This document shows, in pieces, positions 25,004-32,411 of a stretch of 64,000 nt of DNA. Below the pieces are notes generated by a model. That model ran no database searches. It saw only the letters and a program-made list of their open reading frames with translations, and had not been told where the DNA came from. The translations under genes were made by a program, and so were the position numbers. Origin of the DNA: Geobacteraceae bacterium (GTDB taxonomy: Bacteria; Desulfobacterota; Desulfuromonadia; Geobacterales; Pseudopelobacteraceae); contig JADKKR010000002.1 in the NCBI GenBank assembly GCA_016720395.1, forward strand, positions 310,001 through 374,000, in the 5' to 3' direction. The first letter of the stretch is position 1. Each line of letters starts with the position of its first letter.

Positions 25004-25249
25004 AATTCTTTCCCCCTTTATTTTGGCTAAAAACACGACAATCAGTTTACCACGCACGCGAGCAACTACAAGTTAATATTCCCGACAATAACCGTATCTG
25101 CGGCGTGTGTATTTTTTTAGCCATCTATGATAAAACGCTTTTGCATTTTGAAGCCCTCCGTGGTATTTATTGTCGATAAACATTTCGTATGTGGGTGCAC
25201 CCGTTCTGCTTTATTATTGAAGTTCACTTTCGTGGGGAGGAAACAGCGT

Positions 25250-27100
25250 ATGAGTTATGAGGTAAAAAACAAGAAGCTGGCTGCATGGGTTGGTGAGATC
25301 GCGGGGCTGACTGAGCCCGAACACATCCACTGGTGTGACGGTTCCCAGGAGGAGTACGATGCTTTCTGCGACCTGCTGGTCAAGGGCGGCACCTTCAGAA
25401 AGTTGAACCCGGCAAAACGTCCCAACAGTTTTCTGGCCTGGTCCGACCCGATCGACGTGGCCCGTGTCGAGGACCGGACCTTCATCTGCAGCCTCTCCAA
25501 GGACGATGCCGGCCCGACCAACAACTGGATGAACCCCAAAGACATGAAAGAAAAGCTGAACGGCCTCTTCAAGGGCTGTATGAAGGGACGCACCATGTAC
25601 GTGATCCCTTTCAGCATGGGACCGCTCGGATCCAACATAGCCAAGATAGGTGTCGAAATTTCAGATTCGCCCTACGTAGCAGTCAATATGCGCATCATGA
25701 CCCGCATGGGCAAGCAGGTGCTGGATGTCCTCGGTGACGGTGAATTCATTCCCTGTGTGCACACGGTCGGTGCCCCGCTCCAACCGGGCCAGAAGGATTC
25801 AGCATGGCCCTGCAACAAGGAGAAATACATCGTTCACTTCCCGGAAGAGCGTGCCATCTGGTCCTTCGGCAGCGGCTACGGCGGAAACGCCCTGCTGGGC
25901 AAGAAGTGCCTGGCTTTGCGAATCGCCTCGAAGCAGGGCAAAGATGAGGGCTGGCTGGCCGAGCACATGCTGATCCTGGGTGTCGAGTCTCCGACCGGGG
26001 AAAAATCCTACGTCGGCGCCGCCTTCCCCAGCGCCTGCGGCAAAACCAACTTTGCCATGCTCATTCCACCGAAGAGTTTCCAGGAAAAGGGGTGGAAGGT
26101 TACCACCATCGGTGACGATATCGCCTGGATCAAGCCTGGTCCCGACGGTCAGGTTTATGCCATCAACCCCGAGTTCGGCTATTTCGGCGTGGCCCCCGGC
26201 ACCAACTACAAGACCAACCCCAACGCCATGATCTCCTGCGAGAAGAACTCGATCTTCACTAACGTGGCCCTGACCGAGGACGGTGATGTCTGGTGGGAAG
26301 GGATCGACGGCGAACCCCCGGCAAAACTGACCGACTGGCAGGGCCAGGAATGGACTCCCGGCTGCGGTCGTCCGGCAGCCCATCCCAATGCGCGCTTCAC
26401 CTCGCCGGCCTCGCAGTGCCCTTCCATAGACCCGGACTGGGAAAATCCGAAAGGGGTGCCGATGAGCGCCTTTATCTTCGGAGGCCGGCGCAAGGACACA
26501 GTGCCGCTGGTCTACCAGGCATTCAACTGGAACTTCGGCGTCTACATGGCTGCCACTCTCGGCTCTGAAACCACTGCAGCCGCTGTCGGGGCCACCGGCA
26601 ACGTCCGCCGTGACCCGTTCGCCATGCTTCCCTTCTGCGGCTATCACATGGCCGACTATTTCTCGCACTGGCTGCAGTTCGGCCGCTCTATCCCCAAGCC
26701 GCCCCGAATCTTCAGTGTCAACTGGTTCCTCAAGGACGCCGACGGCAAGTTCGCCTGGCCAGGTTACGGTGAGAATATGCGCGTGCTGAAGTGGATTATC
26801 GACCGTGTACAGGGACACGCGGGCGCCGTAGAGTCACCCTTGGGCTGGATGCCTCGCTACGAGGACATGGATTGGGAAGGGCTCGATATTTCCCGCGAAA
26901 AGTTCAACGATTTAATGTCCGTTGACCGTGATGTCTGGCAGAACGAGGTCATCTCACACGAAGAACTGTTCGTCAAGATGTACGACCGGTTGCCGAAAGA
27001 GTTCCTGCATATCCGCGAACTGATCCTTTCCTCACTCTGGAGAGCACCGGAGCACTGGGAACAGATCGGCGAAGTACATCCGGAAGGATGGAACGAATAA
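25250..27100 (+). CDS. pckG: Phosphoenolpyruvate carboxykinase (GTP)
   Basis: A 616-residue GTP-dependent PEPCK that interconverts oxaloacetate and PEP, the entry to gluconeogenesis. ATG 25250 has GGGGAGG nine bases upstream; upstream in-frame codons from 25127 give no family sequence. Seen are 'YVIPFSMGPLGSNIAKIGVE', the kinase-1a loop 'AAFPSACGKTNFAML' (about 256-270) with the reactive cysteine, 'TTIGDDIAWI', and 'FIFGGRRKDTVPLVYQAFNW'. These belong to the GTP class, not the ATP class. The terminator at 27127 closes the unit. Confidence 0.97.
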   Translation: MSYEVKNKKLAAWVGEIAGLTEPEHIHWCDGSQEEYDAFCDLLVKGGTFRKLNPAKRPNSFLAWSDPIDVARVEDRTFICSLSKDDAGPTNNWMNPKDMKEKLNGLFKGCMKGRTMYVIPFSMGPLGSNIAKIGVEISDSPYVAVNMRIMTRMGKQVLDVLGDGEFIPCVHTVGAPLQPGQKDSAWPCNKEKYIVHFPEERAIWSFGSGYGGNALLGKKCLALRIASKQGKDEGWLAEHMLILGVESPTGEKSYVGAAFPSACGKTNFAMLIPPKSFQEKGWKVTTIGDDIAWIKPGPDGQVYAINPEFGYFGVAPGTNYKTNPNAMISCEKNSIFTNVALTEDGDVWWEGIDGEPPAKLTDWQGQEWTPGCGRPAAHPNARFTSPASQCPSIDPDWENPKGVPMSAFIFGGRRKDTVPLVYQAFNWNFGVYMAATLGSETTAAAVGATGNVRRDPFAMLPFCGYHMADYFSHWLQFGRSIPKPPRIFSVNWFLKDADGKFAWPGYGENMRVLKWIIDRVQGHAGAVESPLGWMPRYEDMDWEGLDISREKFNDLMSVDRDVWQNEVISHEELFVKMYDRLPKEFLHIRELILSSLWRAPEHWEQIGEVHPEGWNE

Positions 27101-27126
27101 CAAAGGTTCCGCGTCTGGATCACGTA

Positions 27127-27158
27127 AAAGGCTGGCCATTATCATGGCCAGCCTTTTT
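27127..27158. terminator. Bidirectional terminator between pckG and hypA
   Basis: AAAGGCTGGCCAT and ATGGCCAGCCTTTTT form a 13-base stem around TATC. It lies between convergent genes. Confidence 0.88.
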
Positions 27159-27182
27159 GTTGCCTAATGAGCCAAAGCCGAA

Positions 27183-27518
27183 TCAGTCTTCTACCTCTAT
27201 CTCCCTGACCCGCATCTCCTCGCCCGCTAGGACCTTCACCCGGTAGCCTCCGCACAGCTGACATGCGCCAAACAGGGCCTGAAGCGGCGTATCTGCACCG
27301 CATTCCAGACACTGCCCGCGGCCGGATATCCGGATGATGTTGATCCGGGCGCCCTCCAGCAGGGTCCCCTGGCTGCAGGCCTCGAAGCAGAATTCCACGG
27401 CTTCCGGGACAACGCTGCCCAGTTCACCGATCTCTACATCCACGGACAGCACCCGCCGTCCACCGGCGTGTTGCTCACAGATATCGATGATGCCCTGGGT
27501 TATGGACATCTCATGCAT
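27183..27518 (-). CDS. hypA: Hydrogenase nickel incorporation protein HypA
   Basis: HypA delivers nickel to [NiFe]-hydrogenase precursors. The 111-residue protein starts MHEMSITQ, which contains the nickel-binding His2 and fixes the start at 27518 (GGGAG seven bases upstream); upstream in-frame codons do not belong. The zinc site is C70-x2-C73 and C86-x2-C89. No other hyp or hydrogenase gene is in the window, so it is a lone maturation gene here. Confidence 0.92.
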   Translation of the reverse strand: MHEMSITQGIIDICEQHAGGRRVLSVDVEIGELGSVVPEAVEFCFEACSQGTLLEGARINIIRISGRGQCLECGADTPLQALFGACQLCGGYRVKVLAGEEMRVREIEVED

Positions 27519-27548
27519 TTCAGTACTCCCGGCCAAACGCTGGATACA

Positions 27549-27580
27549 AAAAAGCCTGCGGGAAACCCCGCAGGCTTTTC
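27549..27580 (-). terminator. Terminator after the small Pro/Ala lipoprotein gene
   Basis: AAAGCCTGCGGG pairs with CCCGCAGGCTTTT around a short A-rich loop, flanked by A and T tracts. It is downstream of the minus-strand gene ending at 27602 and between it and hypA. Confidence 0.85.
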
Positions 27581-27601
27581 AGACTGAAGCAATCTTCAGA
27601 A

Positions 27602-27796
27602 TTACTTCTTAGGAGCTTCTGCAGGCTTGGCAGCATCAGCAGGTGCGGCAGCGCCTTTAGCAGTCATCGGAGCCTGAACAGGCTTCGGTGCCTCAACAGC
27701 AGGAGCAGGAGCAGGAGCTTCTGGTTTTTTCTTGCAGCCAGCAGCAAAAACAGTAGCAAGAGCAAGTACCAGTGTCAGGGAGATCAGCTTTTTCAT
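27602..27796 (-). CDS. Small Pro/Ala-rich lipoprotein
   Basis: A 64-residue product with a lipoprotein signal ('SLTLVLALATVFAAGC', cysteine at 21). Three lysines follow, then a tail made almost wholly of Pro, Ala, Glu and Lys. GAGGTGACGT precedes the ATG and a strong terminator follows, so it is an independent, probably well-expressed gene. No domain is recognisable. Confidence 0.75.
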   Translation of the reverse strand: MKKLISLTLVLALATVFAAGCKKKPEAPAPAPAVEAPKPVQAPMTAKGAAAPADAAKPAEAPKK

Positions 27797-27970
27797 ACGT
27801 CACCTCATTTTTTTGAATTTACCATTTAAACGCTATGCGCATGGTTTTAAAAATCGATATACAAATATACTCGTGGGAAAGCTTATGTCAAGTTTTTTAT
27901 TTCATCACAGCATATTTACAATTAACATTTAATTCGGGCGACCAAAATCGCAACGGGCACATTCCTCGGT

Positions 27971-28303
27971 TTAGTGGTGGAAACGGCCCTTCCGCTCACG
28001 GTGGGCGGGAGTGGGGGATTTATGGCATTCAAAACACTGGAGTTCTTCAACTTTCTTTGTTTCAACCGGCGATTCCTGCTTGCCCTTGAGGGCCATATTA
28101 TACTCCGGTGTCTGAAATGACTGACGCCCGCGCTCATCTGCAACAGTTGCAACCTGGTAGGCGATCTGCCAGTTCGTACTGATCGAAACCGTATGGCACT
28201 GGTCGCATCCACCCGGCGGGGGAATACTCTTCCAGGCGGAAAACATGGTACAGCCTTCCAGAAACATAAAAACCGCGAGAACCACCAGCATGGCAGACTT
28301 CAT
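27971..28303 (-). CDS. Diheme c-type cytochrome lipoprotein
   Basis: A 110-residue lipoprotein (lipobox LEGC, cysteine 18) with two c-type heme sites: C33-D-Q-C36-H37 and C90-F-E-C93-H94. The start at ATG 28303 is set by GGAG eight bases upstream; longer in-frame starts give a non-signal N-terminus. The spacing of 52 residues between hemes and few extra histidines suggest a small envelope electron carrier, as is common in metal-reducing bacteria. It may share a transcript with tatD, which ends 70 bases upstream. Confidence 0.75.
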   Translation of the reverse strand: MKSAMLVVLAVFMFLEGCTMFSAWKSIPPPGGCDQCHTVSISTNWQIAYQVATVADERGRQSFQTPEYNMALKGKQESPVETKKVEELQCFECHKSPTPAHRERKGRFHH

Positions 28304-28373
28304 GGCTATCTCCATTGAGAATAAAATAATTGCAGGTCGAATGCTAGCACAGCCTGTCTCAAAAATACAGCTT

Positions 28374-29183
28374 TCAAGACATCTGCAGCCTGTCAAGAAC
28401 CTTAAGGCTGACCGTTTTACTGCATCGAGCGACGGTTGATGGATCAACCCCTTTAATTTCTGCCACTGCGCGAAGCGTTTCCACGATATAGGCCGGCTGG
28501 TTCGGCAGGCCCTTATAGCGCTGTGGTGTCAGGTCAGGTGCATCGGTTTCCAGTACCAGATCCTCCAGCTGAAGCTCCCGAACCACCTTTGGCAGGTGGA
28601 CAGAATTGTTACGGGTCAGTATGCCGGAAATCGAGATGACAAATCCGAGCTGCAGAAACTGCCGGGCCATTTCCAGAGAACCGGAAAATGCATGCATGAT
28701 CCCGCCCACACGGTATGCGCCTTCCTGCTGCAGAATGTGAAGTGTCCGTTGGAAGGCACGGCGACAGTGGACCAATACCGGCAGCCCCAGAGTCACCGCC
28801 AGACGCAGCTGTTCACGGAAGGCCCGTTCCTGACATTCCATGGGGACCGCATACGACGGATCAAGCCCGATCTCCCCGATGGCCACACCGGTAGCTGACA
28901 GAGCCGCCAGACGAGACAGATTGCTTTCAACAGCAACATCTGCATGCATGGGATGGATACCGAACGCCGGAAAGACACTCTCATGCTCCCGGGCGATACG
29001 AGCGATCCTCTCCCAGCCGTCGGGGTGAACCCCCGGTACCACAAAACGGGTCACTCCGCAGAGATCTGCAGCGGACAGAATCGACGGCAGGTCAAGACAC
29101 AGCGGCTCCAGGTCCAGGTGACAGTGGGTATCAACCAGACCGGGCCAATCTTCGGATTGCAAAACTTTCTCGTTAAGATACAC
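28374..29183 (-). CDS. TatD family metal-dependent DNase
   Basis: A TIM-barrel amidohydrolase-type nuclease of about 269 residues. 'LVDTHCHLDLEPL' holds the metal-binding HxH; 'AIGEIGLDPSY', 'PVLVHCRRAFQRTL', 'GIMHAFSGSLEMARQFLQLG' and 'LVLETDAPDLTPQRYKG' carry the other ligands and family signatures. The start is uncertain: GTG 29183 (weak GGTGA upstream) or TTG 29162. Either way its 5' end nearly touches the divergent glycosyltransferase start at 29195. Confidence 0.88.
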   Translation of the reverse strand: MYLNEKVLQSEDWPGLVDTHCHLDLEPLCLDLPSILSAADLCGVTRFVVPGVHPDGWERIARIAREHESVFPAFGIHPMHADVAVESNLSRLAALSATGVAIGEIGLDPSYAVPMECQERAFREQLRLAVTLGLPVLVHCRRAFQRTLHILQQEGAYRVGGIMHAFSGSLEMARQFLQLGFVISISGILTRNNSVHLPKVVRELQLEDLVLETDAPDLTPQRYKGLPNQPAYIVETLRAVAEIKGVDPSTVARCSKTVSLKVLDRLQMS

Positions 29184-29194
29184 TGTCACCGCCC

Positions 29195-30274
29195 ATGAAC
29201 ACAAACACCCCTGACATCTCACTGATCGTACCGCTCCTCAACGAGGCCGCCGAACTGCCTGGACTGTTCGCCAACCTCGATGCACAGGAGGGTGTAAATT
29301 TCGAAGTAATCTTCTGCGACGGTGGCTCCTGCGACGGGTCACTGCACGTATGTCAGGAACTTGGCGCCAACGCGGCTTTTGCAGTGCGTAACATCAGCAC
29401 CTCTCGCGGACGTGGCCTGCAAATGAATGCCGGCGCCGGCACAGCCCGAAGCGGACTGCTGCTGTTCCTGCACGCAGACTCGCGCTTCATGAGGGCAGAC
29501 GCGCTACGGATTGCCGTTTCAACCTTTTCCGGAACGCTGCAGGGCCTCTCAGGCCCGGTGGCTGCACGTTTCAGGCTTCGCTTTCGCCGCAAGGATGACC
29601 AGCCCTCACTGGCATATTATTTCTATGAATCAAAGTCACGGCTGGACCGTGCCGACTGCATCCGCGGCGATCAGGGATTTCTGTTGCAGCGCAGCCTGTT
29701 CACTGAACTGGGCGGTTTTGACACTTCGCTCCCTTTTCTGGAAGACGTGTTTCTTGCCGAAAAATTATCCGAGAGCGGCCGTTGGCTGCTGCTGCCGGCA
29801 GAAATCTCCACATCCGCCCGCCGGTTCGAGAGGGAGGGGCTTTACGAGCGGCAGGTTGTCAATGCGATCATCACCAACGCTGTTGCAGCCCGCTGGACAG
29901 AGTTTTTCAGCGCCCTGCCCGGCCTCTACCGCTGCGACGGTCTGAGCGGGAGGTTGCAGATATTTCCGGTGCTGGATGGCATCCGGACGTTGCTGGCCGC
30001 ACAACCCACTTCATGGCGTCAATCCTTCTGGAGATCCACCGGCCGGCATGTGGCCGGCAACATCTGGCAACTTTTCTTCTGGTTGGATGTGCGCTCGAGC
30101 TTCAACTGCGCTGACCGGCCCGACACCGTTTCCACCTTAAAGCTCCAATGGTTTCGCCGCAATCTGGAACGCTTCACTCGCGGAAGGATGGCTGAGGCCG
30201 TCACGGCTGCTGCTGTCTGGACCTGGTTCCGCTTCATGCTTGTCAGGCATGGCAGGGCTACAGAAACCAGCTGA
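29195..30274 (+). CDS. Family 2 glycosyltransferase
   Basis: A 359-residue protein whose first 220 residues are a GT-A glycosyltransferase: 'SLIVPLLNEAAELPGLFANL', 'EVIFCDGGSCDGS', 'STSRGRGLQMNAGAGTARSG' and 'LLFLHADSRF' (the DxD-like HAD-S site). These match the TIGR04283-like group found in arsenosugar and related clusters. The extra 130 C-terminal residues (from about 30000), with a hydrophobic stretch near the end, are not part of that domain. No ribosome site is evident at ATG 29195. Its last 17 bases overlap the convergent cardiolipin synthase gene. Acceptor unknown. Confidence 0.75.
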   Translation: MNTNTPDISLIVPLLNEAAELPGLFANLDAQEGVNFEVIFCDGGSCDGSLHVCQELGANAAFAVRNISTSRGRGLQMNAGAGTARSGLLLFLHADSRFMRADALRIAVSTFSGTLQGLSGPVAARFRLRFRRKDDQPSLAYYFYESKSRLDRADCIRGDQGFLLQRSLFTELGGFDTSLPFLEDVFLAEKLSESGRWLLLPAEISTSARRFEREGLYERQVVNAIITNAVAARWTEFFSALPGLYRCDGLSGRLQIFPVLDGIRTLLAAQPTSWRQSFWRSTGRHVAGNIWQLFFWLDVRSSFNCADRPDTVSTLKLQWFRRNLERFTRGRMAEAVTAAAVWTWFRFMLVRHGRATETS

Positions 30275-31457
30275 ACAGATTTACGATCTTCTCCAAGGCC
30301 CGCAGGACAATTCCGCGATCCTCATGTCTGTCCAGCGAAACCCGTCGCGCCGCATTAAAATCCGCTTCAAGCTCGTCGCGGATCTCGGCGCCAAAGGCGC
30401 TGCTGTCAATGACGCAGTTGATCTCGAAATTGCGGTGGAAGCTACGCTGATCCAGGTTGGCAGACCCGATTACCGAGCGTTCGCCATCAACCAGCATGAC
30501 CTTGGCATGCAGCATTTCACGCTCCATCTCAAAGATCTCTATCCCCCCTTGCAGCAGCGTGCCGTACGAACTGCGCCCCACCAACTGCACCAGAGGCACA
30601 TCACTGCGGGCAGACATAAGCAGTCGCACCCGCACACCGCGCCGTGACGCCCGCAAGAGGGCGCGGATGATGCGCGGGCCGGGCACAAAATAGGGGTTGG
30701 CCACCAGCAACTCCTCAGAGGCAGAGGCGATGTTAAACAAAAAAGCGCTGCGGATGGATGAACTGCGCTGGTGAGGCACGCCGCTGATGATCGCCACATT
30801 TGCATCACCAGGGTGCCTTTTGGCCGGTCGTCTCTCGCACGCTGCCGCCAGGTCTGGTCGTTCGTCGCGCTCCATCTGCCAGATGTCGCCAAAGCTCCCG
30901 ATCAGCTCCTGCACAACACTCCCGCTGACACTGAAACCCAGGTCACGAAACCGGTCACGATGCCTCCCGTCACCGGCATATTCATCGGCTATGTTAAACC
31001 CTCCCAGCAAGGCCACCCTGCTGTCGATTATGGTCATCTTGCGATGGTTGCGCCGGTCGAACCAGTGGATCCCGCGCCGGAAAGAAGGTACGTTAAACGG
31101 TATCAGTTCGATCCCCTGCTGGGACAGATTTCTGAAATATACCGAGGGGGTTTCAATGCAGCCGATGTAGTCGTAGATAAGGAGGACTCTCACACCACGT
31201 TGTACTGCAGCGACCAACTCCGATGCCAGGGCGTTACCGGTATGGTCGTTTCTTATAATATAATATTCCAGCAGGATCATGCATTCTGCCGAGCGGATCG
31301 CAGCCAGCAGCCCTTTGAAAAAGTGCGGCCCGTCGGGGAAGAGGGCCACCCGGTTATGCCGGTAGGTGACCGGCATGGTATGGGGGCGGATCCGCGCCAG
31401 CAGGCGAAGCATCCGGGAAAGCCGTTTATTGTGCCCGAAAGGGGTTTTCCGCGCCAT
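30258..31457 (-). CDS. Cardiolipin synthase / phospholipase D-like (ClsB type)
   Basis: A 399-residue phosphatidyltransferase with two HKD motifs: 'NHRKMTIIDSRVALLGGFN' near 130 and 'LHAKVMLVDGERSVIGSANLD' near 320. It lacks the N-terminal membrane helices of ClsA and has the length of ClsB. Such enzymes join phosphatidylglycerol with another phospholipid at the inner membrane to make cardiolipin. It starts at ATG 31457 after GGTGATGG. Its end overlaps the glycosyltransferase by 17 bases. Confidence 0.85.
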   Translation of the reverse strand: MARKTPFGHNKRLSRMLRLLARIRPHTMPVTYRHNRVALFPDGPHFFKGLLAAIRSAECMILLEYYIIRNDHTGNALASELVAAVQRGVRVLLIYDYIGCIETPSVYFRNLSQQGIELIPFNVPSFRRGIHWFDRRNHRKMTIIDSRVALLGGFNIADEYAGDGRHRDRFRDLGFSVSGSVVQELIGSFGDIWQMERDERPDLAAACERRPAKRHPGDANVAIISGVPHQRSSSIRSAFLFNIASASEELLVANPYFVPGPRIIRALLRASRRGVRVRLLMSARSDVPLVQLVGRSSYGTLLQGGIEIFEMEREMLHAKVMLVDGERSVIGSANLDQRSFHRNFEINCVIDSSAFGAEIRDELEADFNAARRVSLDRHEDRGIVLRALEKIVNLFSWFL

Positions 31458-31498
31458 CCATCACCACCAGCGAACCGGCTGTCGTCTGAAAGCAAAAA

Positions 31499-31522
31499 AC
31501 GGGGCAGCTATATCTGCCCCGT
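31499..31522 (-). terminator. Terminator of the UGA-containing zinc-ribbon gene
   Basis: Read on the minus strand, ACGGGGCAG pairs with CTGCCCCGT around a six-base loop and is followed by TTTTTTG. It lies 17 bases after the stop of the small gene at 31540. Confidence 0.85.
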
Positions 31523-31539
31523 CATAAAATTCCCGCCTA

Positions 31540-31680
31540 CTAACAGCAGCCATGTGTTGCCTGCTCACTCGTGTAGGCTAGTTTGAGTCCGCACTTCTGG
31601 CACCGCCAGAAGAGGCCGCCTCAACCGGGCATCAGGATCATTTTACCCTGACAATCAGGGCAGGTTTTCTCAGTTTCCAT
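31540..31680 (-). CDS. 46-codon zinc-ribbon gene with in-frame UGA (possible selenoprotein)
   Basis: Reading from ATG 31680 gives METEKTCPDCQGKMILMPG, then UGA (codon 20, 31621-31623), then GGLFWRCQKCGLKLAYTSEQ and ATHGCC to a TAG at 31540. The two CxxC pairs (7/10, 27/30) make a short zinc ribbon only if UGA is read through. GGAGGG sits seven bases upstream, and a TTGACA promoter and an intrinsic terminator frame the gene. Sixteen bases after the UGA is the loop of a perfect 8-bp hairpin. The protein would end in a Cys-Cys pair. The alternatives are a substitution of a Trp, Cys, Arg or Gly codon, a sequence error, or a 19-residue peptide. The function is unknown. Confidence 0.55.
31594..31612 (-). 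promoter_or_regulatory. SECIS-like hairpin after the in-frame UGA
   Basis: On the minus strand CTTCTGGC pairs perfectly with GCCAGAAG around a GGT loop. The loop begins with G and lies 16 bases after the UGA, meeting the published bacterial SECIS rules (G in the first two loop bases, UGA-to-loop distance of 16-37, stem of 4-16 bp). Caveat: the same bases must encode FWRCQK. Confidence 0.45.
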
Positions 31681-31708
31681 GTTGGAACCCTCCAGTGGTA
31701 TTTTCAAC

Positions 31709-31738
31709 AGCATAACGCTGTACGATCCCGCCTGTCAA
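31709..31738 (-). promoter_or_regulatory. Promoter of the UGA-containing gene
   Basis: On the minus strand a perfect TTGACA (31738-31733) and TATGCT (31714-31709) are separated by 18 bases, about 28 bases before the start codon. Confidence 0.6.
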
Positions 31739-31754
31739 TATATGGTTTTCTGCA

Positions 31755-32411
31755 TTATTGAACATACACAGTCAGCCGCGCCACACCCTCAATCTCTGCC
31801 TCCATGACGTCTCCTGCCACCACCCGGCCTACCCCGGCCGGTGTGCCGGTCAGGATCACGTCCCCCGGGTACAGGGTGAAGATGCGGGAAATATAGGCAA
31901 CGATCTCTGGCACGCGGTTGATCATGTCGGACGAGCAGCCATCCTGGCGCTTCTCGCCGTTCACCGACAGGAGCAAGCGCAGATTGTGCGGATCGACAAC
32001 CTCAGAAGCCGGGACGAAATCCGACAGCGGACAGGCGGTATCAAAGCCCTTGGCGATCTCCCAGGGAAGTCCCTTAGCCTTAAGGCCGTTCTGAACGTCC
32101 CGCAGGGTCATATCGATGGCGGCACCATAACCGGCGACGTATTCCAGCGCACGGTCTGCTCCTGCTGCCCGGCACTCCCTGCCGATCAGTACCGCCAGCT
32201 CCACTTCATAGTGGCACTCCTGCGAGTAGCCCGGGATGCGTACCGTCTCTCCGTCGCCGATGACCGACGAAGCCGGTTTCATAAAAAGTACCGGAGCCGC
32301 CGGGGTCTCGTTGCCCAGCTCACGCGCATGCTCGGCATAGTTGCGAGCCAGGCAGACAATCTTGCCGATAGGAAACGCCTGGCTGGATGCGGGTATCCTG
32401 GCGGTTTTCAT
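31755..32411 (-). CDS. Fumarylacetoacetate hydrolase family protein
   Basis: A 218-residue single-domain FAH-fold enzyme of the acylpyruvase/YcgM size class. Metal-binding acidic residues appear in 'CHYEVELAVLIG'; further family motifs are 'YGAAIDMTLRDVQ', 'KGFDTACPLSDFVP' and 'GDVILTGTPAGVGRV'. Members cleave C-C bonds of beta-diketo acids or decarboxylate oxaloacetate; which applies here is not visible. Its ATG overlaps the gpmI stop (ATGA), so it is the last gene of the long minus-strand run. Confidence 0.88.
   Translation of the reverse strand: MKTARIPASSQAFPIGKIVCLARNYAEHARELGNETPAAPVLFMKPASSVIGDGETVRIPGYSQECHYEVELAVLIGRECRAAGADRALEYVAGYGAAIDMTLRDVQNGLKAKGLPWEIAKGFDTACPLSDFVPASEVVDPHNLRLLLSVNGEKRQDGCSSDMINRVPEIVAYISRIFTLYPGDVILTGTPAGVGRVVAGDVMEAEIEGVARLTVYVQ

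Noticed and set aside
25127..25249. N-terminal extension of pckG or an upstream leader peptide
   Set aside because: Family sequence and a strong ribosome site begin at 25250; the extension has no such site and no similarity.
25799..26818. 339-codon open frame on the minus strand
   Set aside because: Antisense shadow of pckG with no family features.
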